Shown: positions 37,180 to 47,931, numbered from the stretch's first letter. The stretch: DNA of 64,000 nt from Vibrio azureus (GCF_002849855.1 NZ_CP018617.1:1178001-1242000), one strand, 5' to 3'. The notes: generated by a model not told the origin, from the letters alone. A program made the numbers and translations.

Positions 37180-37500
37180 ATGAACACACCCAAGAAATAC
37201 CTTTCTGCTTTCTTATTCACGGTCATTATTGCGGGTTTACTTTTTTACTATGCCTCACTAGGAAAAAGCACCCCAATATCAGCTTTTGTGATCAATAATA
37301 CCTTAACTCAATCACTCGATGGTCAAAGGCGTTATTTAACGGTACACTTTGAATCTATTGGACAAAGGCGTGTGCTCGTTCCGGTCACCGCTAACTGTCC
37401 TGAAAGCTTCCTAGTAACGTTTTCTCAAGTTCGTCGTCCTTTTATTGAACCTTCATTCACTTTTTTACACTGTAAGCCGCCAATACCATCGGCAAACTGA
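37180..37500 (+). CDS. Hypothetical single-span membrane protein
   Basis: The protein is about 106 residues, starting MNTPKKYLSAFLF, with one membrane segment (FLFTVIIAGLLFYYASL) and a periplasmic domain containing two Cys (TANCPESF and FLHCKPP). The ORF opens earlier at 37117, inside the inverted repeat, so the ATG at 37180 is preferred despite a weak ribosome-binding site. It is not recognised. Confidence 0.55.
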   Translation: MNTPKKYLSAFLFTVIIAGLLFYYASLGKSTPISAFVINNTLTQSLDGQRRYLTVHFESIGQRRVLVPVTANCPESFLVTFSQVRRPFIEPSFTFLHCKPPIPSAN

Positions 37501-37605
37501 CGACTTTCAGGGCTGTTTAATCGAATCAAAACGTTAGAACAAAAAATCATTCACTCAGCAACCGTTCAATAAGCAAACTATTTATTAAAAAGAAAGGAAA
37601 ACATT

Positions 37606-38439
37606 ATGAGCGCTCTTATTTCCGTCGATGAGTTACAGTCAATAATTGGACATAGTAATGTAAAGTGCTTGGATGCCAGTATTGCTTTCCAAATACCCTC
37701 AGAAACCACGAAAATACAAGATTGCTGGATTCCAGGAACACTTCGTTTTGATTATGACAACGTATTTTGCCAGCCTAATTCTCCTCTGCCTCATATGATG
37801 CCAACGGAAAATGATTTTAATGAACAAGCTCAGCAATTAGGTCTTAATCATGATGATATTCTTGTGGTCTACGACAATTCAGGCACTCTCGCCTCTCCTA
37901 GAGCTTGGTGGATGCTTAAGGCGATGGGCCATAAGAAAGTTCATGTTCTTAATGGAGGGCTGCCAGCTTGGATTGCAGCTGGTTTACCGACGCACTCATC
38001 CATCACAGAGTCACAATCAACAGGGGACTTCTGTGGCAAATTAGACCCAACCGCTTTTGTAGATGCACAAACGGTTCTCAGCCATGTTGACAATATAAGC
38101 GCTAATATTGTTGATGCTAGAGCTAAGCCTCGCTTCCTTGGACAAGTTGCAGAACCCAGAAAAGGGCTTAGAAGTGGTCATATCCCCCATTCATGTTGCC
38201 AGCCTTTCCAAGAACTGATTTCAAATGGAAAGATTAAAGACAACAGTGAACTTAAGCCCTTTTTCGATGCACTTAACCTCAAGCAAACTAAGCCGACTAT
38301 TTTTAGCTGTGGCTCTGGTGTGACCGCATGTATTTTACTTCTCGCAGCGTATCAACTGGGCATAGAAAAGCTGTCTGTCTATGACGGTTCCTGGACAGAA
38401 TGGGGCTCCAATGATACCTTCCCAATAGAGAAGGGCTAA
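37606..38439 (+). CDS. Sulfurtransferase (3-mercaptopyruvate sulfurtransferase-like, two rhodanese domains)
   Basis: The 277-residue protein has an N-terminal inactive rhodanese domain (about 1-130, VVYDNSGTLASPRAWWML, HVLNGGLPAW) and a C-terminal active domain with the loop C-G-S-G-V-T-A around Cys235. That loop is the 3-mercaptopyruvate-type signature. It moves sulfane sulfur to acceptors such as thiols or cyanide. AAAGGA precedes the ATG. It is a single gene; the exact donor is not proven. Confidence 0.9.
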   Translation: MSALISVDELQSIIGHSNVKCLDASIAFQIPSETTKIQDCWIPGTLRFDYDNVFCQPNSPLPHMMPTENDFNEQAQQLGLNHDDILVVYDNSGTLASPRAWWMLKAMGHKKVHVLNGGLPAWIAAGLPTHSSITESQSTGDFCGKLDPTAFVDAQTVLSHVDNISANIVDARAKPRFLGQVAEPRKGLRSGHIPHSCCQPFQELISNGKIKDNSELKPFFDALNLKQTKPTIFSCGSGVTACILLLAAYQLGIEKLSVYDGSWTEWGSNDTFPIEKG

Positions 38440-38440
38440 T

Positions 38441-38523
38441 GGCCTAAGATAAAAGGTTAAGCGCCTGAAATAAAGTATTAAGCTCTTGAAATAAAAGGTT
38501 AATCACTTGAAGTAAAGGATTAA
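38441..38523. repeat. Four tandem 21-bp repeats
   Basis: Units at 38441-38460 (20 bases), 38461-38481, 38482-38502 and 38503-38523 share the pattern CTTGAAATAAAGGTTAA. They lie directly after the sulfurtransferase stop. Confidence 0.8.
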
Positions 38524-38539
38524 CCTCGCAATTATCTCA

Positions 38540-38590
38540 ATACCTAGATCATATCGATACCTAAGTCATATCAAGACCTAAGTAAGCTCA
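38540..38590. repeat. Three tandem 17-bp repeats
   Basis: ATACCTAGATCATATCG, ATACCTAAGTCATATCA and AGACCTAAGTAAGCTCA follow one another without gaps and lead into a degenerate palindromic element ending near 38637. Confidence 0.7.
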
Positions 38591-38673
38591 AGATGCTGTA
38601 CTCAACGAGACGGCATAGTTGAGCTGCTTGGGTACAGTAAGCAACTCTTAAAGTACATTGAGACAAAGAAGCT

Positions 38674-39678
38674 CTAGCTTGTAAATAAATCACTCTTCGC
38701 TTGCATTTGCTCATCAAGATTAAGCACCGTCAAAGCATTACTCACGCTTGTCGCGATGACATCAATCACACCTGTACGTAAAGCACCTAATAGTGCTAAA
38801 GGCTTACTGTTTTCGGCAGCAATAGCAATCACCTCGGCAATTGGCCTAAACTCTTCGATGCCCAAGCCAATCACTCGATCACTCATCACTGTATTAGCCA
38901 CTCTGCCATGAATGTCAAAAAAGTCATACCCCGCGAAGTCTCCTATTACTCCTTGAGTTAAACGGGACTGGACGACTTCTTCTGGTGTAAACCATCCAAG
39001 GTCAACCATGTAGCTATTTTCATTCATATCACCCACCCCTACGAGGGCAATATCGGCTTTGCGGGCTAAATCTAAGGTTTGTTTAACCGTTGCATTTTGC
39101 ATAAAAGCCATTTTTTGCTCAAGATTTTCCGCATAAGCAGGCGCATAAAGTGTTTCAGAGCTACCACCATATTTCTTGGCAAATTGCCGACAGATATGAT
39201 CGGCATTGTACTTACCACCACGAGGGTGAATTCCTCCAATACCACAAACAAATTTACAATCCCTTGGGGTGATCACACCGATATGATGAGCCACTGAGGA
39301 GACATTCCTTCCCTGCCCAACCGCCACTACCATGCCATTTTTCAGTGAGCTTGTTAAATAATTCGAGACAAGGCCGGAGACTTGTAAGCGCTGTGCATCT
39401 TCGTTAGGTTGATCCAGTGCTACCAAAGCTCGTTTTACACCAAAACGTTCAATCAAGCGTTGCTCAATTTTAGCACTGAAGACCGGATGGTATTTCACCG
39501 TAATTTCAACAATGCCCTCATCACGCGCCTGCTTTAGCATTCGACCAACTTTTGCCCGTGATATCGCAAATTTTTTCGAAATCTCTTCTTGAGTTGCGCC
39601 ATCCTGATAATAAGCGATAGACATTTCGGTCAGTAACTCTGTACTCTCAACAGTAATTTCTTGATTTGAATGACTCAT
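38674..39678 (-). CDS. SorC-family sugar-phosphate-binding transcriptional regulator
   Basis: The 334-residue protein has an N-terminal helix-turn-helix at about residues 25-50 (GATQEEISKKFAISRAKVGRMLKQA) and a C-terminal SorC sugar-binding domain (SSVAHHIG, CGIGGIHPRGG, GDFAGYDFFD). The family responds to phosphorylated sugars. It diverges from tal-tkt across 450 bases containing matching half-sites, so control of the non-oxidative pentose phosphate genes and of itself is likely. AGAAGAG precedes the ATG. Confidence 0.9.
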   Translation of the reverse strand: MSHSNQEITVESTELLTEMSIAYYQDGATQEEISKKFAISRAKVGRMLKQARDEGIVEITVKYHPVFSAKIEQRLIERFGVKRALVALDQPNEDAQRLQVSGLVSNYLTSSLKNGMVVAVGQGRNVSSVAHHIGVITPRDCKFVCGIGGIHPRGGKYNADHICRQFAKKYGGSSETLYAPAYAENLEQKMAFMQNATVKQTLDLARKADIALVGVGDMNENSYMVDLGWFTPEEVVQSRLTQGVIGDFAGYDFFDIHGRVANTVMSDRVIGLGIEEFRPIAEVIAIAAENSKPLALLGALRTGVIDVIATSVSNALTVLNLDEQMQAKSDLFTS

Positions 39679-39794
39679 GCCATACTCTTCTATAAGTCTG
39701 CATTAAAGCAAAATGCTCATGCACCTAGGGTCTGCTGACTTTTTGCAGTCAAATTTTGCGCAATCAATCAACAAATATTCATTAATTTAGCCGT

Positions 39795-39825
39795 AACTTT
39801 TGCTCACATCAAGAACATTTGCTCA
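39795..39825. promoter_or_regulatory. Direct repeat of a candidate SorC-family operator half-site
   Basis: AACTTTTGCTCA and AACATTTGCTCA are 19 bases apart (start to start) and agree at 11 of 12 positions, about 120 bases upstream of the regulator start. Confidence 0.55.
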
Positions 39826-40004
39826 GTTAAATTTCGTTTCTCACAATAGCACCCTTTGCAACTTCATCTCTAAAGTAAACGATTACTTTGATATTTAATT
39901 CACACCTCATAAAAAAACGTTGATAAAGTTTCGTTTAAATCGTTTTCCATGATTGACTTTCCTTATAGATAAGATAAATATGGATACATCATTTACTCAG
40001 CTAC

Positions 40005-40018
40005 TGAGCAATTGTTCA
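40005..40018. promoter_or_regulatory. Palindromic candidate operator upstream of tal
   Basis: TGAGCAATTGTTCA is a near-perfect palindrome whose half TGAGCAA is the reverse complement of the TTTGCTCA sites nearer the regulator gene. Confidence 0.55.
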
Positions 40019-40128
40019 GAAATGATTGAGTATTCGCTTTTTGAACAGCGAGCTTAAATAAAGCAAGCTGGCCTAGAAACAAATAAGCCGTGGCAAAGTG
40101 AGCCACTCTTTAAATAGGATGAACGATT

Positions 40129-41079
40129 ATGAGCAACAAGTTAGAGCAACTTCGTAAACTAACCACAGTCGTCGCAGACACTGGCGAAATTGACGCAATC
40201 AAAAAATACCAACCAGAAGATGCGACAACGAACCCATCTCTTATCCTAAAAGCGGCTCAAATTGAAGAGTACGCTCCTCTAATCGACGCTTCTATTGAAT
40301 ACGCAAAAGCACAAAGCAACGATAAAGCACAACAAGTTCAAGACACTTGTGACATGCTTGCAGTAAACATCGGTAAAGAGATTCTAAAAACGATTCCTGG
40401 TCGTATCTCAACAGAAGTAGACGCTCGTCTATCTTATGATACGGAAGGCAGCGTAGCGAAAGCACGCCAGCTAGTAAAAATGTACAACGACGCAGGCATC
40501 ACTAACGACCGCATCCTAATCAAACTGGCTTCTACTTGGGAAGGTATCCGCGCTGCAGAGATCCTCGAAAAAGAAGGCATCAACTGTAATCTAACCCTTC
40601 TATTCTCTTTTGCTCAGGCTCGTGCTTGTGCTGAAGCTGGCGTATTCTTAATCTCTCCATTCGTTGGTCGTATCATGGACTGGTATAAAGCGAGAGAAGG
40701 TCGTGACTTCGAAGCTCAAGAAGATCCAGGCGTAATCTCTGTAACAAGTATCTACAACTACTACAAAGAGTACGGCTACAACACGGTAGTGATGGGCGCA
40801 AGCTTCCGTAACATCGGCGAAATTCTAGAACTTGCAGGTTGTGACCGTCTCACTATCGCTCCAGCTTTACTTGCTGAATTGGAAGCAGCAGAAGGTGAAG
40901 TCGTTGAGAAGCTGGTTGACTCTAAAGGTGCGAAAGAGCGCCCAGCAGCAATGACTCACGCTGAATTCCTATGGGATCATAACCAAGATGCAATGGCTGT
41001 TGAAAAACTAGCTGAAGGTATCCGTAACTTCGCTATTGACCAAGGTAAACTAGAAGACATGATCGCAGCAAAGCTGTAA
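40129..41079 (+). CDS. tal: Transaldolase
   Basis: The 316-residue enzyme transfers dihydroxyacetone units in the non-oxidative pentose phosphate pathway. The Schiff-base Lys lies in [12 protein letters not shown], and [10 protein letters not shown] and the C-terminal family signature are present; length equals E. coli TalB. AGGAT precedes the ATG. tkt follows after a hairpin, so the pathway's two enzymes are adjacent and probably share SorC-type control. Confidence 0.97.
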   Translation: MSNKLEQLRKLTTVVADTGEIDAIKKYQPEDATTNPSLILKAAQIEEYAPLIDASIEYAKAQSNDKAQQVQDTCDMLAVNIGKEILKTIPGRISTEVDARLSYDTEGSVAKARQLVKMYNDAGITNDRILIKLASTWEGIRAAEILEKEGINCNLTLLFSFAQARACAEAGVFLISPFVGRIMDWYKAREGRDFEAQEDPGVISVTSIYNYYKEYGYNTVVMGASFRNIGEILELAGCDRLTIAPALLAELEAAEGEVVEKLVDSKGAKERPAAMTHAEFLWDHNQDAMAVEKLAEGIRNFAIDQGKLEDMIAAKL

Positions 41080-41096
41080 TTTCACAGAATTAATCA

Positions 41097-41121
41097 AGGG
41101 GAACGTTGGCGTTCCCCTTTC
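41097..41121 (+). terminator. Hairpin between tal and tkt
   Basis: GGGGAACG / CGTTCCCC with loop TTGG followed by TTTC. It may cause partial termination and uneven expression of the two genes. Confidence 0.7.
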
Positions 41122-41158
41122 AATTTCCAATTACAATATTGAAAGACTGGTAGTTATT

Positions 41159-43150
41159 ATGGACCGCAAAAATCTAGCTAATGCTATTCGTGCACTAAGC
41201 ATGGACGGTGTACAACAAGCAAACTCTGGCCACCCAGGTGCACCTATGGGCATGGCTGACATCGCTGAAGTTCTTTGGCGTTCTCACCTGAATCACAACC
41301 CATCAAATCCGGAATGGGCTGACCGCGACCGTTTTGTACTGTCTAACGGTCATGGCTCTATGCTGATCTATTCTCTACTGCACCTTGCAGGCTACGAGCT
41401 TTCTATCGACGATCTTAAGAACTTCCGCCAGCTTCATTCGAAGACCCCAGGTCACCCAGAATACGGCTACGCGCCTGGTATCGAAACAACAACGGGCCCT
41501 CTCGGTCAAGGCATCACTAACGCAGTGGGTATGGCAATGGCTGAGAAAGCACTAGCCGCTCAGTTCAACAAAGAAGGCCACGAGATTGTTAATCACTTTA
41601 CTTATGCTTTCATGGGTGATGGCTGCTTGATGGAAGGTATTTCGCACGAGGCTTGCTCTCTTGCAGGTACACTAGGCCTTGGCAAACTGATCGCATTCTG
41701 GGATGACAACGGCATCTCTATCGACGGTCACGTTGAAGGTTGGTTCTCTGATGACACACCTAAACGTTTTGAAGCTTATGGTTGGCACGTCATTCCAGCG
41801 GTAGATGGTCACGATCCTGAAGCAATTAACGCTGCTATCATTGCTGCAAAAGCAGACCCACGCCCTACGCTTATCTGTACTAAAACGATCATCGGTTTTG
41901 GTTCTCCAAACAAATCGGGTTCACACGACTGTCACGGTGCGCCACTCGGTGCTGAAGAAATTGCAGCGACACGTAAAGAACTAGGTTGGGAACACGGTCC
42001 TTTTGAAATTCCGCAGGAAGTCTACGCAGAATGGTCAGCAAAAGAAGCAGGCGCAGCTAAGGAAGCTTCGTGGAACGAGAAACTTGCAGCTTATGAAGCA
42101 GCATACCCTGAGCTGGCCGCTGAATTCAAACGCCGCGTAAACGGTGAACTGCCTGCTGAATGGGAAGCAAAAGCAAACCAAATCATTGTTGACCTTCAAG
42201 CAAACCCTGCAAACATCGCATCACGTAAAGCTTCTCAAAACGCACTAGAAGCGTTTGGTCAAATGCTTCCGGAATTCATGGGCGGCTCTGCTGACCTAGC
42301 GCCGTCTAACCTAACCATGTGGTCTGGCTCTAAATCTCTAGAAGCAAACGACTTCTCTGGTAACTACATCCACTATGGTGTACGTGAATTCGGTATGACC
42401 GCGATCATGAACGGTATCGCGCTACACGGCGGTTTCGTGCCTTACGGCGCTACATTCCTAATGTTCATGGAGTACGCTCGTAATGCAATGCGCATGGCGG
42501 CTCTGATGAAAATTCAGAACATCCAGGTGTACACGCACGACTCTATCGGTCTTGGCGAAGATGGCCCAACTCACCAACCGGTTGAGCAAATGGCCTCTCT
42601 GCGTCTTACTCCAAACATGAGTACATGGCGTCCATGTGACCAAGTTGAGTCTGCAGTAGCATGGAAACTGGCGATTGAACGTAAAGACGCACCAACGGCA
42701 CTGATTTTCTCTCGTCAAAACCTAGCGCAACAAGCACGTACAGCAGAGCAAGTCGCTGACATCGCGAAAGGTGCATACATCCTGAAAGACAGTGACGGCA
42801 AGCCAGAGCTGATCCTAATCGCGACAGGTTCTGAAGTTGAACTCGCAATGAAAGCAGCTGAGCAACTTACCACTGAAGGTAAGAAAGTACGCGTTGTTTC
42901 AATGCCATCTACTGATGCATTCGACAAGCAAGATGCTGCTTACCGTGAATCTGTACTACCATCAGACGTCACCGCTCGTATCGCAATCGAAGCGGGTATC
43001 GCTGACTTCTGGTACAAGTACGTAGGCTTTGACGGTCGCATCATTGGCATGACGACATTTGGTGAATCTGCGCCGGCAAATCAGCTGTTTGAAATGTTTG
43101 GTTTTACGGTAGAAAACGTCGTGAATACAGCAAACGAACTGCTTGCTTAA
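41159..43150 (+). CDS. tkt: Transketolase
   Basis: The 663-residue thiamine-diphosphate enzyme has the cofactor motif [18 protein letters not shown]...DDN, the substrate residues HPG and GSHDCHG, and the catalytic Glu region ([11 protein letters not shown]). It moves two-carbon units between sugar phosphates. The ribosome-binding site is weak (CTGGTAG). Codon use looks strongly biased like highly expressed genes, as in tal. The locus ends in a strong terminator. Confidence 0.97.
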   Translation: MDRKNLANAIRALSMDGVQQANSGHPGAPMGMADIAEVLWRSHLNHNPSNPEWADRDRFVLSNGHGSMLIYSLLHLAGYELSIDDLKNFRQLHSKTPGHPEYGYAPGIETTTGPLGQGITNAVGMAMAEKALAAQFNKEGHEIVNHFTYAFMGDGCLMEGISHEACSLAGTLGLGKLIAFWDDNGISIDGHVEGWFSDDTPKRFEAYGWHVIPAVDGHDPEAINAAIIAAKADPRPTLICTKTIIGFGSPNKSGSHDCHGAPLGAEEIAATRKELGWEHGPFEIPQEVYAEWSAKEAGAAKEASWNEKLAAYEAAYPELAAEFKRRVNGELPAEWEAKANQIIVDLQANPANIASRKASQNALEAFGQMLPEFMGGSADLAPSNLTMWSGSKSLEANDFSGNYIHYGVREFGMTAIMNGIALHGGFVPYGATFLMFMEYARNAMRMAALMKIQNIQVYTHDSIGLGEDGPTHQPVEQMASLRLTPNMSTWRPCDQVESAVAWKLAIERKDAPTALIFSRQNLAQQARTAEQVADIAKGAYILKDSDGKPELILIATGSEVELAMKAAEQLTTEGKKVRVVSMPSTDAFDKQDAAYRESVLPSDVTARIAIEAGIADFWYKYVGFDGRIIGMTTFGESAPANQLFEMFGFTVENVVNTANELLA

Positions 43151-43203
43151 TCACTGATTATTAGTTTCTTCTACTGCCTGTCTGATGGCTTTTGACAAGA
43201 AAC

Positions 43204-43238
43204 AAAAAAAAGCCCCGTCATGAATGCGGGGCTTTTTT
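43204..43238 (+). terminator. tkt terminator
   Basis: AGCCCCG / CGGGGCT with flanking A8 and T6 runs; it is bidirectional in form. Confidence 0.9.
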
Positions 43239-43297
43239 GTTATAGCAAACTCGTGATGACGTTAGCCTCGCTTGTGTTCAAGTCACTTTTCTCCAAA

Positions 43298-44860
43298 TCA
43301 CTTCTCCTCAAATTGATTAGCGAGTTGATAAAAGTCTTGCACTTGTTCTTTTAATTGTCTGCTGTTTTGCTCGACGGAGTTCGTCGCTGCAAGATTTTGC
43401 TCAGCAGTGGAGGCAATAGAGTGGATATGTTGATTCACGTCACTAGACAACTGAAGCTGTTTATCTGCAGAATCTGCTACGTCGACCATTAACCCGCTCA
43501 TACTTTGCATCATTTCTTCTACCTCAGATAAACGCCGAGTGCTTTCTTCAGCCACTTTTGAACATGTATCCGTTTGCTCTTTATTGGCGAGGATCTCTTT
43601 TTGCCAACTTTGAATCGTATTCAGCATTGCTTCAAGAGAAGAATGAATTTGTTCCGTTGCACTAGACGTTCTGCCAGAAAGCGCTCTTACTTCGTCAGCT
43701 ACAACGGCAAAGCCACGTCCTTGTTCACCCGCTCTGGCCGCTTCTATTGCCGCATTTAATGCCAATAAATTGGTTTGATCGGCAATACCAGCGATCTCTT
43801 CCATGAGATGACTTACCTTTTGCGCTTGATCACTCAGTTGATATGTCGTTTCCGTAGCTTGCTCAGCTTGTTGGCTCAATTGCGTTAAGTTGGTATGTGT
43901 TTGGTCAATGGTTTCTTTAGCCACGAGGCAAGACTTTAGTGTGTCATCAATCAATAGGTGCGCATCATGAGTACTCGATGAAACCGAATTTGCCGAGATT
44001 TGCATCGACTCAGCCGCATCACGAACTTGTTTGATGTTTTTATTTTGTTGATTAAGTGCAATGGAAGCTTCGGTTGTGGTCTGACTCAGCTCCTCAGCAC
44101 AATCTTGTAATGGCAAAGCAGAGTCTGTCATCCGGCCTAACACTGTACGAATTCGAGCAGAAAGCAACTTTATATGATAATCAGCAATCGAAAATGGCTT
44201 ATCCCCTGAATAAACCAAACGACTGATGCTATCGTATTGAGATTGCAACTTCTTAAACTGCAAGGGGGTATCAATAAGTTCATGACGAAATAGAGCTGCA
44301 AGCGTTCCTATCGGAAGCAATGCAGCAAGCCACGCCAATGGCCCGTCAAGTGTCAAGCCAAGACTTAAAGGTGGTGCAATTAATGCAGCGAAAAGAGTGA
44401 GATAACGTAGATTATCTTTACTCTTCCAACGTTTGGTATAAGGCCTTTTTTCCGCTTTCAAAAGATTTCGGTAAGCTTTCTGTGCCGCATTTACCCATAC
44501 TTGCTTTGGTTTGACCCGTACAGACTGGTAACCCACGATCTGATGCGATTCATAAATTGGGGTAACATAGGCGTCTACCCAGTAATAACCCCCGGATTTA
44601 GTTTTGTTTTTCACGATCCCACGCCATGCTTTACCTTGCTTTAAATGTGCCCACATATCAGCAAAAGCCGCTTTCGGCATGTCATGGTGCCTCACAAGAT
44701 TATGGTGCTGACCTAACATTTCCTCTTTGGTATATTCTGCAACGTCACAAAATGCATCGTTACAATAAGTAATAACGCCTTTAAGATCAGTTGTAGAAAC
44801 TAACTCATCTGTTTCTTTAAGGTGTGTTTCTTTGTCGGTATGAGAATCTAAAGCAGGCAT
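43298..44860 (-). CDS. Aer-type methyl-accepting chemotaxis protein with PAS sensor
   Basis: The 520-residue receptor has an N-terminal PAS domain (about 15-115: [45 protein letters not shown]) and two hydrophobic spans at about 150-190. The methyl-accepting signalling domain carries the invariant hairpin tip ([19 protein letters not shown], then [14 protein letters not shown]). It lacks a periplasmic sensor, so like Aer it probably senses redox or an internal signal through the PAS domain. Whether FAD is bound cannot be seen. It is a single gene. Confidence 0.93.
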   Translation of the reverse strand: MPALDSHTDKETHLKETDELVSTTDLKGVITYCNDAFCDVAEYTKEEMLGQHHNLVRHHDMPKAAFADMWAHLKQGKAWRGIVKNKTKSGGYYWVDAYVTPIYESHQIVGYQSVRVKPKQVWVNAAQKAYRNLLKAEKRPYTKRWKSKDNLRYLTLFAALIAPPLSLGLTLDGPLAWLAALLPIGTLAALFRHELIDTPLQFKKLQSQYDSISRLVYSGDKPFSIADYHIKLLSARIRTVLGRMTDSALPLQDCAEELSQTTTEASIALNQQNKNIKQVRDAAESMQISANSVSSSTHDAHLLIDDTLKSCLVAKETIDQTHTNLTQLSQQAEQATETTYQLSDQAQKVSHLMEEIAGIADQTNLLALNAAIEAARAGEQGRGFAVVADEVRALSGRTSSATEQIHSSLEAMLNTIQSWQKEILANKEQTDTCSKVAEESTRRLSEVEEMMQSMSGLMVDVADSADKQLQLSSDVNQHIHSIASTAEQNLAATNSVEQNSRQLKEQVQDFYQLANQFEEK

Positions 44861-45268
44861 AGGATGAGACTTCTTGTTTTATTAATACATCGTTTGAAAA
44901 CAGCGCCAAATTGGCTTCTTAGTCGCCGGTATTACTCACTTCAGCATATTCATTTTTTATCTAGGCTAAACAACAAAAAGCATACTGGTATGAGTGAGGT
45001 TACGCTTTTGTTTTGGCAAACCATGATAAAGGCGCTGAAATTGTTTTAAACAACAGGATGTTAAAGAAAAACACTCATGAAAGCGACAGGCAAAACACAA
45101 AATATTTACCCAGATAACATTACATCAACAGTTACTTTGGAAGATGTGAAGTTTTTCGCAAAAAAGAATTTACTCTACGGGGAGCGGCTTAGAACTAACA
45201 AAAAAGCCAGCATGTTACGCTGGCTTTACCTTCAATCATTTAGATATTATCCAAACTGGAAGTGGTTT
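44861..45268. other. Intergenic region
   Basis: The short frames here lack ribosome-binding sites and protein-like composition. The only clear element is the aroG terminator at 45199-45227. Confidence 0.5.
45199..45227 (-). terminator. aroG terminator
   Basis: GCCAGC / GCTGGC with a seven-base loop, flanked on the minus strand by a T6 run, about 40 bases after the stop. Confidence 0.85.
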
Positions 45269-46321
45269 CTATTTCTCACGACGAGCTTCTACAGCGTCCG
45301 CAAGCTGACGAAGAACCGTTTCAGTATCTTCCCAGCCAATGCATGCGTCAGTGATCGATTGGCCGTAATTGGCCGCCTTACCATTCACTAAGTCTTGACG
45401 ACCTTCTACAAGGTGAGACTCGATCATCACACCAAAGATTGCGTCTTCACCACCAGCAATTTGTTCAGAAACATCATCTGAAACCAGCATTTGACGCTTA
45501 AATTGTTTAGAGCTGTTCGCATGACTGAAATCAATCATCACTTTCTTCGGTAAACCCGCTGATTCCAGTTCATCCTTAATTTGAGCAACATGCGCTGCGC
45601 TATAGTTTGGCTCTTTACCACCACGTAAGATAATGTGGCAGTCAGGGTTACCGGCGGTCTCGACAATGGCAGAGTGGCCATATTTAGTCACAGATAAGAA
45701 ATGGTGTGACGCGCTTGCTGACCGAATCGCATCGCTCGCAATTTTAATATTACCGTCGGTACCATTTTTGAAACCAACTGGGCAAGATAAGCCTGATGCA
45801 AGCTCTCGGTGTACTTGAGATTCAGTTGTACGAGCACCGATCGCGCCCCAACTGATTAAATCTGCAACATACTGAGGTGTGATCATATCTAGGAATTCAC
45901 TGGCGGTAGGCAAGCCCATGTCAGTAAGATCAAGCAGAAGTTTACGCCCTATTCTCAAACCATCATTGAGTTTGAACGTGTCATTCAAATAAGGGTCGTT
46001 GATTAATCCTTTCCAGCCTACCGTTGTTCTTGGCTTTTCAAAATAAACACGCATTACAACTTCAAGCTGCTCTCCGAGTTCATCACGTAAAACTTTCAGC
46101 TTTTTACCGTAAGCAACAGCAGCTTCAGGGTCATGAATCGAGCATGGGCCAACAATAACAAGCAATCGATCATCTTTGCCTTCTAATATGTTGTGAATGG
46201 CATTTCTACATTCAAATGTGGTCGAAGAAGCCGTCTCTGTTGCTGGAAATTTCTCTGTTACTGCAATAGGTGGCAACAACTCTTTTACTTGATTAATTCT
46301 TACATCATCGGTCTGAAACAT
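45269..46321 (-). CDS. aroG: 3-deoxy-7-phosphoheptulonate synthase
   Basis: The 350-residue DAHP synthase condenses phosphoenolpyruvate and erythrose 4-phosphate, the first step to aromatic amino acids. Motifs include VIVGPCSIHD, MRVYFEKPRTTVGWKG, WGAIGARTTESQVHRE, GFKNGTDG and DFSHANSSKQ. It is closest, from memory, to E. coli AroG (phenylalanine-regulated isozyme). AGGAAG precedes the ATG. I saw no TyrR box upstream. Its substrate erythrose 4-phosphate is made by the tal-tkt enzymes encoded nearby. Confidence 0.95.
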   Translation of the reverse strand: MFQTDDVRINQVKELLPPIAVTEKFPATETASSTTFECRNAIHNILEGKDDRLLVIVGPCSIHDPEAAVAYGKKLKVLRDELGEQLEVVMRVYFEKPRTTVGWKGLINDPYLNDTFKLNDGLRIGRKLLLDLTDMGLPTASEFLDMITPQYVADLISWGAIGARTTESQVHRELASGLSCPVGFKNGTDGNIKIASDAIRSASASHHFLSVTKYGHSAIVETAGNPDCHIILRGGKEPNYSAAHVAQIKDELESAGLPKKVMIDFSHANSSKQFKRQMLVSDDVSEQIAGGEDAIFGVMIESHLVEGRQDLVNGKAANYGQSITDACIGWEDTETVLRQLADAVEARREK

Positions 46322-46902
46322 TACTTCTACTTCCTAGTTACATCTGGCTGATTATTTGTCTTATTTAGCCGCATACAAAATGGCCCTGTCGGATGACGTA
46401 TCAACCTTAAGCTCATTTACTTTCTTGGTATAGATAACTTATCGACTTAGAAGTAGAGTTTCAATCATTTTTTATCAAAAAATGCAAATAATCTCATTCG
46501 TTAATAACTAAATACAGCGTAAATAAAAACTTACACCCATTACTTGCGAGCATCTGCTGTAAATCGCCAATCAAACATGGATAACGCTCATAGCGCTGTG
46601 ACTGAGTTTGTGATTTGACGATATAAATAAAAGACTCAAGAAATACACCGAAGCACAACATACTGACGCTGAGTTCACATAAGTCATTTAAAGCTAACCT
46701 AAGTTTTTCTTTGAATGAAAATTTTTTGACTATACTTTGAAGGTTTGTGATGAGGCTCGCGTCGCTTTTTGTAACACCGTCTAAGCTGTTGAAGCCTGTG
46801 TCCAAATCGAAATAATACTAAACAGGTATCTTAATACTACTTAGTACTTCCTGCCAATAAGGCTAAGTAGAAGTGAACATGTAATCAATACAAGGAAACA
46901 CT
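46322..46902. other. Intergenic region aroG / ompA-like
   Basis: An open frame at 46494-46805 (minus) has no ribosome-binding site and no recognisable motif, and I do not call it. Promoters for the diverging genes must lie here. No strong hairpin was seen. Confidence 0.5.
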
Positions 46903-47880
46903 ATGAAAAAAGTAGCAATTGCAGTAGCAGCAGTGGTGGCTGGTGGTCTAATGAACTCTGCCCAAGCTGAGATGTACCTTGGGGGCAAATTAGGCATGAC
47001 TAGTCTGGATAATGCTTGCTATCTAAACAGTCCTTGCGATGATGATGCGTTTGGCACTGGTTTGCATATCGGTTATGACTTTACAGATATGATCGCTCTT
47101 GAGTATGGAGTGGATTACCTCGGTAATTACGAAGGTAATTTCAAACACGCCAATACCGTTGACACTATTGATGGGCACCTGTGGGCACTTACACTAGCTC
47201 CTAAGCTTAACTGGCACGTAAATGACACCTGGAACTTATTTGCTAAGCTTGGTGGTGCATACATGATCTCAGGAAGCGAGAAAGACATCGTTCCTACTGG
47301 TTCTTTGGGTGCAGAGTACACTATCGATAATAACTGGAGTGTACGCGCGGAATACCAACGCTACCAAGGTTTCTCTGATAATGTGATCGACGATATGGAC
47401 GCTGACTTCTTTGGTCTTGGTGTGAACTACCGTTTTGCTCCAGCTCCTGTTATCGCTGCTGTTGTGACAGAAGAAGTCATTGAAGTCGAGCCTGTTCTTC
47501 TTACTCGTACTCACAAAGAAGAATACGGTACAGGTACTTTTGAGTTTGACAGTGCTAAGTTAACAAACTCTGTGACCGAGCGCCTAAACAATCTTGCAAA
47601 CTTCTTAAAAGAGTTTCAACAGGCTCAAGTAGAGATAACAGGTTACACGGATAACTCTGGCCCAGCAGCTTACAACCTTAAGCTTTCTGAGCGCCGTGCT
47701 CAAGCTGTTGCGGATTACCTAATCGCGACAGGTGTTAATGCAGACCGCTTTACTGTGACAGGTAAAGGTATGGAAGATCCTGTAGCGAGTAACAGCACTG
47801 CAGAAGGTCGTGAGAAAAACCGTCGTGTTGAGGTTGTGGTTCCTGAATTCCAATACGAAGAACTCGTTCAACCAGAATAA
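46903..47880 (+). CDS. ompA: OmpA-family outer membrane protein
   Basis: The 325-residue precursor has a signal peptide (residues 1-22, ..MNSAQA) and an eight-stranded barrel domain to about residue 180 (LGGKLGM, GYDFTDMIALEYGVDY, ending FFGLGVNYRF). A short linker leads to the periplasmic peptidoglycan-binding OmpA domain (FEFDSAKL, VEITGYTDNSG, NLKLSERRAQAVADYL, NRRVEVV). It anchors the outer membrane to the wall. AAGGAA precedes the ATG. The gene symbol reflects family; Vibrio carries several paralogues. Confidence 0.9.
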   Translation: MKKVAIAVAAVVAGGLMNSAQAEMYLGGKLGMTSLDNACYLNSPCDDDAFGTGLHIGYDFTDMIALEYGVDYLGNYEGNFKHANTVDTIDGHLWALTLAPKLNWHVNDTWNLFAKLGGAYMISGSEKDIVPTGSLGAEYTIDNNWSVRAEYQRYQGFSDNVIDDMDADFFGLGVNYRFAPAPVIAAVVTEEVIEVEPVLLTRTHKEEYGTGTFEFDSAKLTNSVTERLNNLANFLKEFQQAQVEITGYTDNSGPAAYNLKLSERRAQAVADYLIATGVNADRFTVTGKGMEDPVASNSTAEGREKNRRVEVVVPEFQYEELVQPE

Positions 47881-47931
47881 TATAATTGGTTCAATGGGTT
47901 TCTTGGCCCATTTTATCATTAATTCGTAACT

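Larger units (their letters stand above)
39679..40128. other. Divergent regulatory region sorC-type regulator / tal
   Basis: No gene is present. TTTGCTCA half-sites at 39795-39806 and 39814-39825, another near 39712, and a palindrome at 40005-40018 lie in it. Confidence 0.55.

Noticed and set aside
46494..46805. 103-codon minus-strand frame between aroG and the ompA-like gene
   Set aside because: No ribosome-binding site, no recognisable motif, low-complexity AT-rich surroundings.
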